14,535 bases of DNA, from NCBI GenBank assembly GCA_030636765.1, contig DAOVWI010000041.1, positions 1 through 14,535 on the forward strand, given 5' to 3'. The notes under the pieces were generated by a model, which saw nothing but the letters and a program-made list of their open reading frames with translations, did not search any database and was not told the origin of the DNA. This document shows, in pieces, positions 6,449 to 13,173 of this stretch. Position numbers and translations under genes: made by a program. This stretch comes from Gemmatimonadales bacterium (GTDB lineage Bacteria > Gemmatimonadota > Gemmatimonadetes > Palauibacterales > Palauibacteraceae). Position 1 is the stretch's first letter, and each line of letters opens with the position of its first letter.

Positions 6449-6934
6449 ATGCTCGAAGAGATACGAGAGCGCCTGAGCGAGGAGAGCGAGGGGCTCCTGC
6501 ACGAACTGCAGGTGGTCTTGCCACGGGCGATCGAGCACGCTCTTGGGATGGGGGACCTGCGCGAGAACTCCGAGTATCATGCCGCGCTCGAGCGGCAGCG
6601 CTTCGTGTACGCTCGCCTGGAGTACATCTCACGGCGCCTGTCCGAGCTGTCCGACATCGATCTCGAGACGATTCCCGACGACCGAATCGGCTTCGGCTCC
6701 CGGGTCACGCTTCGAGATCTCGAGGACGACTCCACCGAGGTATTCACGCTGGCCTTCGGCGAGCACGTCGACGGCGAGAAGGCGGAGATCTCGATGGCGT
6801 CTCCGATCGGAAGAGCGCTCCTCGGGCGGCGAGCGGGGGAGGAGGTCAGCGTGACACTTCCCATGGGCACGGTAAGCTATGAGATCATCGAGGTCTTCAC
6901 GATTCACGAGGTGACGGAAACCGACGACGGCTGA
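6449..6934 (+). CDS. greA: Transcription elongation factor GreA
   Basis: GreA enters the RNA polymerase secondary channel and stimulates cleavage of the backtracked transcript. The 161 residues match the family. The N-terminal coiled coil (about 1-75) has the tip motif GDLRENSEYHAALERQ with acidic residues D36 and E39 corresponding to the catalytic tip. The C-terminal FKBP-like domain has GSRVTL, then SPIGRALLGRRAGEEV. The sequence deviates from E. coli in some places (RENSEY for SENAEY), but the key residues are kept. The start has GGAG six bases upstream of ATG (6439-6442). The gene follows the ssrA terminator, so it needs its own promoter in the 35-base gap or read-through. No good promoter was seen. 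Confidence 0.95.
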   Translation: MLEEIRERLSEESEGLLHELQVVLPRAIEHALGMGDLRENSEYHAALERQRFVYARLEYISRRLSELSDIDLETIPDDRIGFGSRVTLRDLEDDSTEVFTLAFGEHVDGEKAEISMASPIGRALLGRRAGEEVSVTLPMGTVSYEIIEVFTIHEVTETDDG

Positions 6935-6936
6935 GC

Positions 6937-7707
6937 ATGGACCCGTCGCTCACCCACCTCGCGGTCCACCACTTCCCGGTCGTCCTCGCGCTGGCGGGAG
7001 CCACCGCCTTTCTGGTCGGACTCGTCTCTTGCTGGGCGCCTGCGCAGCAGTACGGAGCGCTCTCTCTGCTTCTTGCCGGTGCTGCCGCTCCGGCAGCTTA
7101 TCTGTCCGGCCGTTGGGCGGCCGCCGAGGTAGCCTCGAGGTCTGCCGGCGTCGATGCCAGAACCGCGCTACAGAGTGTGCTCGAAGCCCATGCGCTTTAC
7201 GGGACCCTTGCCACGTTGGCGCTGATCGCCGCGGGGGTGACCGCCGGGGTCTGGCTGCGCCGGGCTGGAAGACGTCTGGGCCTGGCGCTCGTCGCTCTCG
7301 CCGTCCTCGCGGCGCTTCTTTCCGCGGCTGCGGGCCGGAAGGGTGGGTTCATCCTGCACGGTGGGCCTTCGAGGGCCGCCGCCGGCCGCCTGGAGCGGGT
7401 TCTAGAAGACCTTGATCGGCGGGACGTACTTCTCGGGATCCGCCCGGAGGTCGGCGAGGATGTTGTTCAGCTCGACCACCATCCGGAGCAACTCCTCGTA
7501 AAGCCCTTCATCCACGAGCAGCTGTCCGATCGAGCCTTCCCCGGCTCGCAGGCCGGCCACGAGCGAGTCGGAGCGACTCGCCATGTCGGCCAGCGACTCG
7601 TAGAGAGAATCCGATGCGAGCAGCCGTCCGAACGTGCCTTCTCCCCGCGCCAGCCTCGCCGTGACGGAATCGAGGGAGGTCACGGTGCCGAGCAGCCTGT
7701 CGTATAG
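6937..7707 (+). CDS. DUF2231-like four-helix membrane protein, overlong frame
   Basis: The gene begins two bases after the greA stop. The first ~150 residues hold about four hydrophobic helices: LAVHHFPVVLALAGATAFLVGLV, ALSLLLAGAAAPAAYLSG, YGTLATLALIAAGVTAGVWL and LGLALVALAVLAALLSAAAG. A His near the N-terminus and the ending GRKGGFILHGG resemble DUF2231 proteins, which are small membrane proteins proposed to bind haem or carry electrons. That family normally ends soon after this last motif. Here the frame stays open for about 100 more residues, to 7707, opposite the coding strand of mlaD. The tail is charged and looks like antisense of mlaD. The true end may be near 7400 if a one-base frameshift is present, since stops lie at 7403-7405 and 7413-7415 in the other two frames. 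Confidence 0.65.
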   Translation: MDPSLTHLAVHHFPVVLALAGATAFLVGLVSCWAPAQQYGALSLLLAGAAAPAAYLSGRWAAAEVASRSAGVDARTALQSVLEAHALYGTLATLALIAAGVTAGVWLRRAGRRLGLALVALAVLAALLSAAAGRKGGFILHGGPSRAAAGRLERVLEDLDRRDVLLGIRPEVGEDVVQLDHHPEQLLVKPFIHEQLSDRAFPGSQAGHERVGATRHVGQRLVERIRCEQPSERAFSPRQPRRDGIEGGHGAEQPVV

Positions 7708-8397
7708 CTCCTCATCCTTGATCATGCGGCCGAGGGCTCCCTCTCCGGTGTTGACTGATGAGAGGAACTGCGAGAGCTCGTCTCCCAGCTCCACGAGCTG
7801 ATCGTACAGGGTTCGGTTCACGATGAGCTGTCCCAAGGTGCCCTCGCCGCTCAGCAGGTCGCGGGTGAGCTCCTCCACCGACCGTACGAGCTGCGTGAGG
7901 CTGACGACGGCGTCCGACGCCTCGTTCAGCAGCTCCGCATAGCCGAGCACCTCCGCGGCGATGAGCGTGTCTCCCGGCTGGAGGATGGCGGCCTCAGGAC
8001 TTCCGGGCTCGATGTCGATGATGCGGTCGCCGAGCAGGCCCTGCGTGCGAATGCGCGCCCGGGAGTCGGTCCGGATCTGGTCCCGCACCTCCCTGTTGAC
8101 CGCGAGCCACACAGCGACGCCCTCGCCCGTCGCCGGGCGGCCCTCGGGGTCGATGAACGCGATCCGGGATACCTGACCCACGGGCTGACCTGCCACCTGG
8201 ACCGCCGCGCCGGGCACGAGGCCGGCGGCCGACCGCATCAGCGTCACTAGCTGATACCTGTCGCCGAAGACGTTTCCCGTGTCGCCGATGAGGAAGATTC
8301 CTGTGGCGAGCGCGGCGAGGGCCACGATCAGCAGCACGCCGACCTTGACCTCCTCCCAGGTGATCGGCCTGGATCTCCTCATCTGACCTCCCGCCAT
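7402..8397 (-). CDS. mlaD: MlaD-family MCE-domain lipid-binding protein
   Basis: This protein binds phospholipid on the periplasmic side of an ABC transporter and is anchored in the inner membrane. One N-terminal helix (about 17-37, VKVGVLLIVALAALATGIFLI) is followed by the MCE domain (about 43-132), with SAAGLVPGAAVQVAGQPVGQV and TQGLLGDRIIDIE. A helical C-terminal region contains four repeats of GEG..G.L....LY..L beginning at residues 184, 218, 252 and 286, a constant spacing of 34. The end LRADPEKYVPPIKVF resembles Bacteroidota-type MCE proteins. The first ATG (8397) has no ribosome site. An ATG five codons later (8382) is preceded by GGGAGGT and may be the real start. It is third in an operon after mlaE and mlaF, 18 bases from mlaF. 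Confidence 0.92.
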   Translation of the reverse strand: MAGGQMRRSRPITWEEVKVGVLLIVALAALATGIFLIGDTGNVFGDRYQLVTLMRSAAGLVPGAAVQVAGQPVGQVSRIAFIDPEGRPATGEGVAVWLAVNREVRDQIRTDSRARIRTQGLLGDRIIDIEPGSPEAAILQPGDTLIAAEVLGYAELLNEASDAVVSLTQLVRSVEELTRDLLSGEGTLGQLIVNRTLYDQLVELGDELSQFLSSVNTGEGALGRMIKDEELYDRLLGTVTSLDSVTARLARGEGTFGRLLASDSLYESLADMASRSDSLVAGLRAGEGSIGQLLVDEGLYEELLRMVVELNNILADLRADPEKYVPPIKVF

Positions 8398-8415
8398 CGC
8401 GCCGGGTGCGGCAGC

Positions 8416-9153
8416 CTACTCAAGGAACTCGCGTATGTACGGATCGTCCGCCGCGAGCATCTGCTGCGGTGTCCCCATGAAGATGATATCACCTGCCTGG
8501 AGCAACGCCACGCGGTTCGCGATGCGGCATGCCGACTGCGTGTCGTGCGTGACCACTATCGAGCTCACTCCGAGTTCCTGCCGCAGCTTGACGATGAGGG
8601 TGTCGATCTTCCTCGTCGTGATCGGATCCAGGCCGCTCGTGGGCTCGTCGAAGAGAAGGATCTCCGGCTGATGGACGATCGCCCGCGCGATCGCCACCCT
8701 CTTCTTCATCCCACCGCTCAGCTCCGAAGGAAGCATCTCACCCACACGTTCGAAGTCCAGGTCCACGAAGGCGAGCGCCTCCCGCACCCGCTCACGGATG
8801 GTTTCGAGCGGCAGGCCGGTGTGCTCGAAGAGCGCGAAGGCGACGTTGTCGAAGATCGGTAGCGAATCGAAGAGCGCCGATCCCTGAAAGACCATTCCCA
8901 TCCGCTGACGGATCTTGAAGATCTCCGAGCGACCAGCCGAGCACAGGTTATGTCCGAGCACGGTAACGCTTCCAGAGTCCATCTGCTCGAGACACAGGAT
9001 CAGCTTCAGGATCGTGCTCTTTCCGACGCCGGAGCCGCCGAGCACGCACAGCGTCTCGCTCCGGTGCACCGAGAAGGTGATGCCGTTCAAGACGACGTGA
9101 GCACCGTACGCCAGACGAACATCGCGCAACTCGATGACGGCCGGGATGGTCAT
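8416..9153 (-). CDS. mlaF: ABC transporter ATPase MlaF
   Basis: This is the cytoplasmic ATPase of the Mla-type phospholipid transporter. The 245 residues carry all motifs: Walker A GGSGVGKST (39-47), Q-loop Q90, signature LSGGM (145-149), Walker B LLFDEP (166-171) and switch H203 in VTHD. The region IRQRMGMVFQGSALFDSLPIFDNVAFAL is typical of the MlaF subgroup. The start ATG overlaps the mlaE stop by four bases (ATGA). The frame stays open far upstream to 10152, but that part is antisense or shifted relative to mlaE and has no ABC content, so the short start is correct. Confidence 0.96.
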   Translation of the reverse strand: MTIPAVIELRDVRLAYGAHVVLNGITFSVHRSETLCVLGGSGVGKSTILKLILCLEQMDSGSVTVLGHNLCSAGRSEIFKIRQRMGMVFQGSALFDSLPIFDNVAFALFEHTGLPLETIRERVREALAFVDLDFERVGEMLPSELSGGMKKRVAIARAIVHQPEILLFDEPTSGLDPITTRKIDTLIVKLRQELGVSSIVVTHDTQSACRIANRVALLQAGDIIFMGTPQQMLAADDPYIREFLE

Positions 9154-9974
9154 TCGACGAGCAGGGCGATCAACAGCTGGGTCAGGAGGTAATCCGTCGT
9201 CAGTATCAGGATCGAAGACGTCACCACCGCGTGCGTGGCGGCGCGGCCCACACCCTCCGTGCCTCCTCTCGCGTTCATCCCGTAGTAGCACGACGTGAGC
9301 GCCATGATCCCTCCGAACACCAACGGCTTCAAGAGACCCTGGACGAGGTCGATCGGAATGAATCTGAAAATGAAGCCGGTATCGGCGAGAGCCTGATAGA
9401 CGGAGCGCATGTACAGCGTCGCGGTCAGGTCCAGCTTGACCACCGCGATCAGGAGCCCGCCGATCACCGCGATGACGTCCGTGACCACGGTGAGCATCGG
9501 GAGCATGATGAGAGCGGCAAGGAAGCGCGGCGCAACGAGCTTGCGTACCGGATCGACTCCCAGCGTCTCGAGCGCGTCGATCTGCTCGGTGATCCGCATC
9601 GCGCCGAGCTGCGCAGCCATTCCGGAGCCCGCACGGCCGGTGACCATGAGCGCTGTCAGGACGGGTCCGAGCTCTCGCACAGCGCTCGCCCCGACCAGTC
9701 GGCCGATGTAGATGGTGGCGCCGAACTGCCGCATCTCCACCGCGGATTGGAGCGCCAGGACCATGCCCGTAAAGAGTCCGGTCAGTGCGACGATGCCAAG
9801 GGACCCGACCCCGATCGTGTCCATCTGCTGAGTGAGATCTCTCCCATAGAACGGCCGGCTCACTGAGGATACGAGCACTCGACCGAGCAGATCGAAGTAC
9901 TTCTGCACTCGATAGGCCGCGGACTTGAGGGCCCGGTTCAGCAGGTGCAGCGGAGAGAGATCTGAGGCAGGCAT
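9150..9974 (-). CDS. mlaE: ABC transporter permease MlaE
   Basis: This is the inner-membrane permease that pairs with MlaF and MlaD for phospholipid movement between the two membranes. The 274 residues include an N-terminal amphipathic segment (about 1-50), then several membrane helices, with the conserved block RELGPVLTALMVTGRAGSGMAAQLG and the coupling-helix motif EQIDALETLGVDP (130-142). The GLLKPLVFGGIMALTSCYYG stretch and the final helices are typical. The ATG at 9974 has no clear Shine-Dalgarno sequence. It is the first gene of mlaE-mlaF-mlaD. No mlaB (STAS) or mlaC gene follows, a reduced layout seen in many non-proteobacteria. Confidence 0.96.
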   Translation of the reverse strand: MPASDLSPLHLLNRALKSAAYRVQKYFDLLGRVLVSSVSRPFYGRDLTQQMDTIGVGSLGIVALTGLFTGMVLALQSAVEMRQFGATIYIGRLVGASAVRELGPVLTALMVTGRAGSGMAAQLGAMRITEQIDALETLGVDPVRKLVAPRFLAALIMLPMLTVVTDVIAVIGGLLIAVVKLDLTATLYMRSVYQALADTGFIFRFIPIDLVQGLLKPLVFGGIMALTSCYYGMNARGGTEGVGRAATHAVVTSSILILTTDYLLTQLLIALLVE

Positions 9975-10172
9975 GCGCTTTGACCGCGGTGAGGGTCACC
10001 ACTATGTTCGCGCCGCCGTTGACGGGCGACTCCCGTCGGCGCCTGCGCGTCACGACAGACCCCGCTCGGTGGGGTGCAAGGGCGTGGGAGGTTAGAACCG
10101 GTGCCGACCGCACGCAAGCCGAGTTGCCGTTTGTCGCTCGTGGTTTGCGCACGTCCGGAGGTCAGAGGCCAG
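9975..10172. promoter_or_regulatory. Divergent mlaE/ridA intergenic region with short palindromes
   Basis: This 198-base gap must hold the promoters of both divergent units, but no close sigma70 match was found. It contains three short perfect dyads. GGTGA-GGG-TCACC at 9988-10000 lies just before mlaE. GACGGG-CGACT-CCCGTC is at 10021-10037. ACCCC/GGGGT around a 7-base loop lies near 10060-10077. Any could be an operator or a hairpin. The GC-rich background makes such dyads easy to get by chance. Confidence 0.3.
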
Positions 10173-10547
10173 GTGAAGGCGGTTCATTCGAAGCAAGCGC
10201 CGGCGGCGCTCGGTCCCTACTCCCAGGCTATCGAAGCTGCAGGGGTGGTCTACTCCTCCGGGCAGGTCGGACTGGATCCTGAGACGGGAAAGCTCGTCGA
10301 AGGCGTAGAGGCGCAGGCGCACCAGGTCATGCGCAACCTGAAGGCCGTGCTTTCGGCAGCCGGCCTCGACCTGGCGCACGTTGCCAAGACGACGATCTAT
10401 CTGGCGGACATGTCGGATTTCGCCACCGTCAACGCGATCTATGCGGAGTACTTCAGCGATCCGTACCCGGCTCGTTCCACCGTGCAGGCGGCGAGGCTCC
10501 CGAAGGACGCTCTGATCGAGGTGGACGTCGTGGCGTTGCGGTCGTGA
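10173..10547 (+). CDS. ridA: RidA/YjgF-family enamine/imine deaminase
   Basis: RidA hydrolyses reactive 2-aminoacrylate and similar imines made by PLP enzymes. From the GTG at 10173 the protein has 124 residues, the family length. It shows AALGPYSQAI (11-20), VVYSSGQVGLDPETG and the C-terminal YPARSTVQAARLPKDALIEVDVVAL, with R101 and E116 corresponding to the substrate-binding Arg and the catalytic-site Glu. An upstream in-frame start at 10074 would add about 33 arginine- and proline-rich residues unlike the family, so GTG is preferred. GGAGG lies 11 bases before it. The stop TGA is 16 bases before selC, so the tRNA may be carried on the same transcript. Confidence 0.92.
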   Translation: MKAVHSKQAPAALGPYSQAIEAAGVVYSSGQVGLDPETGKLVEGVEAQAHQVMRNLKAVLSAAGLDLAHVAKTTIYLADMSDFATVNAIYAEYFSDPYPARSTVQAARLPKDALIEVDVVALRS

Positions 10548-10563
10548 ACCTCTCGCGCGCTTC

Positions 10564-10661
10564 GGGAGCGGATGGAGGACTGGTGTCCCCTGCGGTCTTC
10601 AAAACCGTCACGACGGCCGGGCAGGCCGTTGGCTGGGTTCGATTCCCAGACGCTCCCGCCA
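10564..10661 (+). tRNA. selC: Selenocysteine tRNA, anticodon TCA
   Basis: The acceptor GGGAGCG (10564-10570) pairs with CGCTCCC (10651-10657), with discriminator G and encoded CCA (10659-10661). The D-arm has GGAC-TGGT-GTCC (10577-10588), extended by two G-C pairs across a bulged A. The anticodon stem GCGGT/ACCGT holds loop CTTCAAA with TCA at 10599-10601. A long variable arm, ACGGCC-GGGCA-GGCCGT, extends to about 8 bp. The T-arm is CTGGG-TTCGATT-CCCAG (10633-10649). Total length is 98 nt, like other bacterial tRNA(Sec). The expected eighth acceptor position is a G-A juxtaposition (10571 and 10650). Together with selB this shows that the organism reads UGA as selenocysteine. Confidence 0.96.
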
Positions 10662-10669
10662 ATCTGCGG

Positions 10670-10697
10670 GCGCTCGGCCGGCTCGTACGGCCGACGC
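10670..10697 (+). other. GC hairpin just after selC
   Basis: TCGGCC (10674-10679) pairs with GGCCGA (10689-10694) around a 9-base loop. The outer GCG/CGC extends it across a bulged C. No T-run follows. It could aid 3' processing, act as a weak terminator, or be chance. Confidence 0.35.
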
Positions 10698-10705
10698 TTG
10701 CCGGC

Positions 10706-11173
10706 ATGACCCTCGTCCTCCTGGTCTGCGGTGGTGCCCTCGCACAGGGAGCGGAGGGAGAGCCGGTCGAGCCGGAGCGCGCGGAGGACGTCGGCCAGCC
10801 TGAGTCGAAGAGCGAGTTCGTAAGTCCGGCGGGCGCGATGCTTCGTTCGGTCATCATTCCCGGCTGGGGCCAGGTGGCGGCCCGACAGCCGGCCCGAGGC
10901 GCCATCTACTTCACCGTGTGGTCCGCCGGCCTGTACATGATCGTCAAGACGAACTCGGAAGCATCGTCGGCCGACCGAGGTGGAGATGAGGAGCTTGCGG
11001 ATTCCAAGAAGGGGGCCCGCGAAGACTGGATCGTCTTCACCGGCCTTTGGGCGCTGTTTAGTGGTGTGGATGCGTGGGTGTCAGCGCAGTTCGCCGGGTT
11101 CGAAGGTGAGGTGCGTCCTCCCTCGGACGGCTCGCCCGGTGTTGAGTTCAGCTATCCCCTGAACATCTTCTGA
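10706..11173 (+). CDS. DUF5683-like small membrane protein
   Basis: From the ATG at 10706 the protein has 155 residues. A short signal-like stretch, MTLVLLVCGGALAQ, is followed by an acidic linker. Then comes AMLRSVIIPGWGQVAARQPARGAIYFTVWSAGLYMIV, the pattern of DUF5683-type proteins (a PGWGQ turn between hydrophobic segments), and a last hydrophobic segment, IVFTGLWALFSGVDAWVSAQF. The function is unknown. The frame is open back to a GTG at 10544 that overlaps the ridA stop, but that extension would read straight through selC and is rejected. A CTG at 10664 would give a more basic signal peptide (RALGRLVRPTLAG) and is a fair alternative. No Shine-Dalgarno sequence precedes either start. murI begins three bases after the stop. 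Confidence 0.75.
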   Translation: MTLVLLVCGGALAQGAEGEPVEPERAEDVGQPESKSEFVSPAGAMLRSVIIPGWGQVAARQPARGAIYFTVWSAGLYMIVKTNSEASSADRGGDEELADSKKGAREDWIVFTGLWALFSGVDAWVSAQFAGFEGEVRPPSDGSPGVEFSYPLNIF

Positions 11174-11176
11174 CGC

Positions 11177-11980
11177 ATGAGCGATGCGCCGATCGGCATC
11201 TTCGACTCGGGCGTCGGTGGTCTGACCGTCGAGCGCGCCATTCGGAGGCGTCTCCCTGCCGAGTCGACCGTCTACCTCGGGGACACGGCTCGCGTGCCCT
11301 ACGGCCCGAAGTCACCGGAGACGGTGCGCCGTTACGCCAGAGAAGCGGCAGCGTTCCTGCTTTCCTGCGACGTCAAGCTCATCGTGATCGCCTGCAACAC
11401 GGCCACGGCCAGGGCGGCGGACGACGTGGCTGCCAGGGTCGCGACGCCGGTCGTGGGGGTGATCGAGCCGGGGTCGAGGGAGGCAGTCCGTCGCTCCCGG
11501 ACCGGCCGCATCGGCGTGATCGGGACGCGGGGCACGATCGAGAGCGGCTGCTACGAGCGGCTTATCAAGGAGCTTCGACCGGAGGCGATGGTGGTGGCGA
11601 CGCCCTGCCCGCTGTTCGTGTCTCTGGTCGAGGAGGGCTGGCTCGACGGCGAGGTCCCGAGGCTCACGGCTCGGCGGTACCTGGAGCCACTTCTGCAGCG
11701 CGACATTGACACCCTTGTGCTCGGCTGCACGCATTATCCGCTTCTCGAGCCGATGCTCAGCGACGTAGCAAGGGGCGTGGAGCTCATCGATTCGGCGGAG
11801 GCGACCGCGGCGGCGGTAGAGGGCAGGCTCGGCGAGCTCGGGCTCCGGTCGACCACGGACGCGCCCACGTCGCGCTACTACGTGACCGACGACACCGAGC
11901 GCTTTCGTCAAGTCGCTGAGCTGTTCCTCGGTGGGCGTGTGGGGAGCCTCGAGAGAGTGAGCCTCAGCTCCAGTGCCTGA
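11177..11980 (+). CDS. murI: Glutamate racemase
   Basis: MurI makes D-glutamate for peptidoglycan in the cytoplasm. The 267 residues match the family. The N-terminus reads PIGIFDSGVGGLTV with D10 and S11. The two catalytic cysteines are C73 (IACNTA) and C184 (LGCTHYP, with H186). VYLGDTARVPYG (32-43) and VVGVIEPGS (92-100) are typical. The ATG lies three bases after the preceding stop. The 3' end overlaps the convergent lpxH by 17 bases, so no terminator separates them. Confidence 0.97.
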   Translation: MSDAPIGIFDSGVGGLTVERAIRRRLPAESTVYLGDTARVPYGPKSPETVRRYAREAAAFLLSCDVKLIVIACNTATARAADDVAARVATPVVGVIEPGSREAVRRSRTGRIGVIGTRGTIESGCYERLIKELRPEAMVVATPCPLFVSLVEEGWLDGEVPRLTARRYLEPLLQRDIDTLVLGCTHYPLLEPMLSDVARGVELIDSAEATAAAVEGRLGELGLRSTTDAPTSRYYVTDDTERFRQVAELFLGGRVGSLERVSLSSSA

Positions 11981-12695
11981 GCTCGATCGCGTCGTCGGTC
12001 AAAATCCCGAAGCTCCGGTGGTGGATCCAGTCTCCGGCGTTCAGGTAATAGCGGCCCGGTTGGACCTCGAGGAGTTCCGGCCGGTGCGCGTGACCGAAGA
12101 TCACGAGGTCCAGATCCGGCCGGCGAGCGAGGAGGGATTGCGCGTGCGCCGACAGTCGGTCGGCCCGCTCGCGATCGTGCTCGGGGCCCGCACGTCGCCG
12201 GGCGGGTGTGCTGCTGACGCGGCGGGCGAGCGGGAAGGAGAGATCGGGAGGCACGAGGCGGAAGAGGCCGCGGAACGCCGCGCTACGGGTCGCGCGCTTG
12301 AGAACCCGGTAGCCGAGATCGCGTCCGAGAAGGCCGTCGCCGTGTGCCACGTAGGCCCGACGGGTGGCGATGGCGATCTCCACCGGCCCGTCGAGCAACT
12401 CGATGCCGATCTCGTCGGCCAGAAAGCTCCCCGCCCACGCGTCGTGGTTGCCGCCGACGAGCCGCACCTGGAGACCGGCGTCCACCAGTTCCGAAAGACA
12501 TCGCAGAACCCGGAAGCATCGCCTCGGGACGACGTTGCGGTACTCGAACCAGAAATCGAACAGATCGCCGTTGATCAGCAGTTCGTGGGCCGTTCCCGCC
12601 AGGGACTCCAGGAACGAAACGAAAGCTCTCTCCGTGTCGGGCGGAACCTCGCCGAGGTGAACGTCGGAGATGACGATGGAAGTCCGATCGGCCAT
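11964..12695 (-). CDS. lpxH: UDP-2,3-diacylglucosamine diphosphatase (LpxH-like)
   Basis: This metallophosphoesterase of lipid A synthesis hydrolyses UDP-2,3-diacylglucosamine to lipid X and UMP at the inner membrane. The ATG at 12695 gives 243 residues, the family length. Metal-site motifs appear in order: DVHLG (11-15), NGDLFDFWFEY (42-52), GGNHD (81-85), HGD (118-120) and FGHAHRP near the end. GDLFDFWFEYRNVVPR resembles the Bacteroidota-type LpxH branch. A TTG at 12737 would add 14 residues without family similarity and is rejected. It is divergent from the thioesterase gene with 64 bases between starts. With the LptE-like gene it shows that the organism builds LPS. Another UDP-sugar phosphoesterase is possible but less likely. 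Confidence 0.9.
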   Translation of the reverse strand: MADRTSIVISDVHLGEVPPDTERAFVSFLESLAGTAHELLINGDLFDFWFEYRNVVPRRCFRVLRCLSELVDAGLQVRLVGGNHDAWAGSFLADEIGIELLDGPVEIAIATRRAYVAHGDGLLGRDLGYRVLKRATRSAAFRGLFRLVPPDLSFPLARRVSSTPARRRAGPEHDRERADRLSAHAQSLLARRPDLDLVIFGHAHRPELLEVQPGRYYLNAGDWIHHRSFGILTDDAIELRHWS

Positions 12696-12747
12696 GCCCA
12701 AAGATAGGATGCCCGCAGCTGGACGCGAAACGAACAAGGATGGCGTC

Positions 12748-12751
12748 GGAG
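12748..12751 (+). promoter_or_regulatory. Ribosome binding site that sets the thioesterase start
   Basis: GGAG lies eight bases before the GTG at 12760. None of the upstream in-frame ATGs (12670, 12694, 12709) has a comparable site, and two of them fall inside or at the edge of lpxH on the other strand. Confidence 0.55.
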
Positions 12752-12759
12752 CAGCGCGC

Positions 12760-13173
12760 GTGGCAGGCCCGCTCGTCCACTCCGTCGAGGTGACGGTCCG
12801 ATACGCCGAGACGGATCAGATGGGACGAGCGCACCATGGGGTCTATGTGGTGTGGTGCGAGTTGGGGCGTACGTCAATGATGCGTGAGCACGGCGTGTCC
12901 TACGCCGATCTGGAGCGGCGCGGAGTCTATCTGCCGGTGACCCGTCTGAACGTCGAGTACCGGTCCGCGGCGCATTACGAGGAGCCCGTGCGCATCGACA
13001 CGCGGATCCTCGAGGTGAGAAGCCGGACAGTCAGATTCGACTACGAGCTCTTTGGTTCCGGAGACCGCCTGCTCGCACGGGCGAGCACCGAGCTCGCCTG
13101 CATCGACGCGGAGGGCCGTATGCGGCGGCTCCCCGAAGACGTTCGCGCGGCCCTCACGGCAGCCTCGCGTTGA
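12760..13173 (+). CDS. YbgC/4HBT-type acyl-CoA thioesterase
   Basis: This hotdog-fold hydrolase of the 4-hydroxybenzoyl-CoA thioesterase family cleaves acyl-CoA thioesters. From the GTG at 12760 it has 137 residues, typical of the family. The active-site region VRYAETDQMGRAHHGVYVVWCELGR carries the catalytic Asp (D19) and H25/H26. Next come LPVTRLNVEYRSAAHYEEPVRIDT and FDYELFGSGDRLLARASTELACID, the standard strands. A longer start at 12670 would overlap divergent lpxH and add residues without family similarity. The substrate is not determinable. Many such genes sit with the Tol-Pal system, which is not seen here. The stop overlaps the next start (TTGA). Confidence 0.88.
   Translation: MAGPLVHSVEVTVRYAETDQMGRAHHGVYVVWCELGRTSMMREHGVSYADLERRGVYLPVTRLNVEYRSAAHYEEPVRIDTRILEVRSRTVRFDYELFGSGDRLLARASTELACIDAEGRMRRLPEDVRAALTAASR

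Noticed and set aside
9154..10152. Long upstream extension of the mlaF frame
   Set aside because: It overlaps mlaE in another frame, is Arg/Pro-rich, and has no ABC-protein similarity. The ATGA junction at 9150-9153 is the natural start.
12670..12759. Longer N-terminus for the thioesterase
   Set aside because: It overlaps divergent lpxH and lacks family similarity; GGAG eight bases before GTG 12760 gives a better start.
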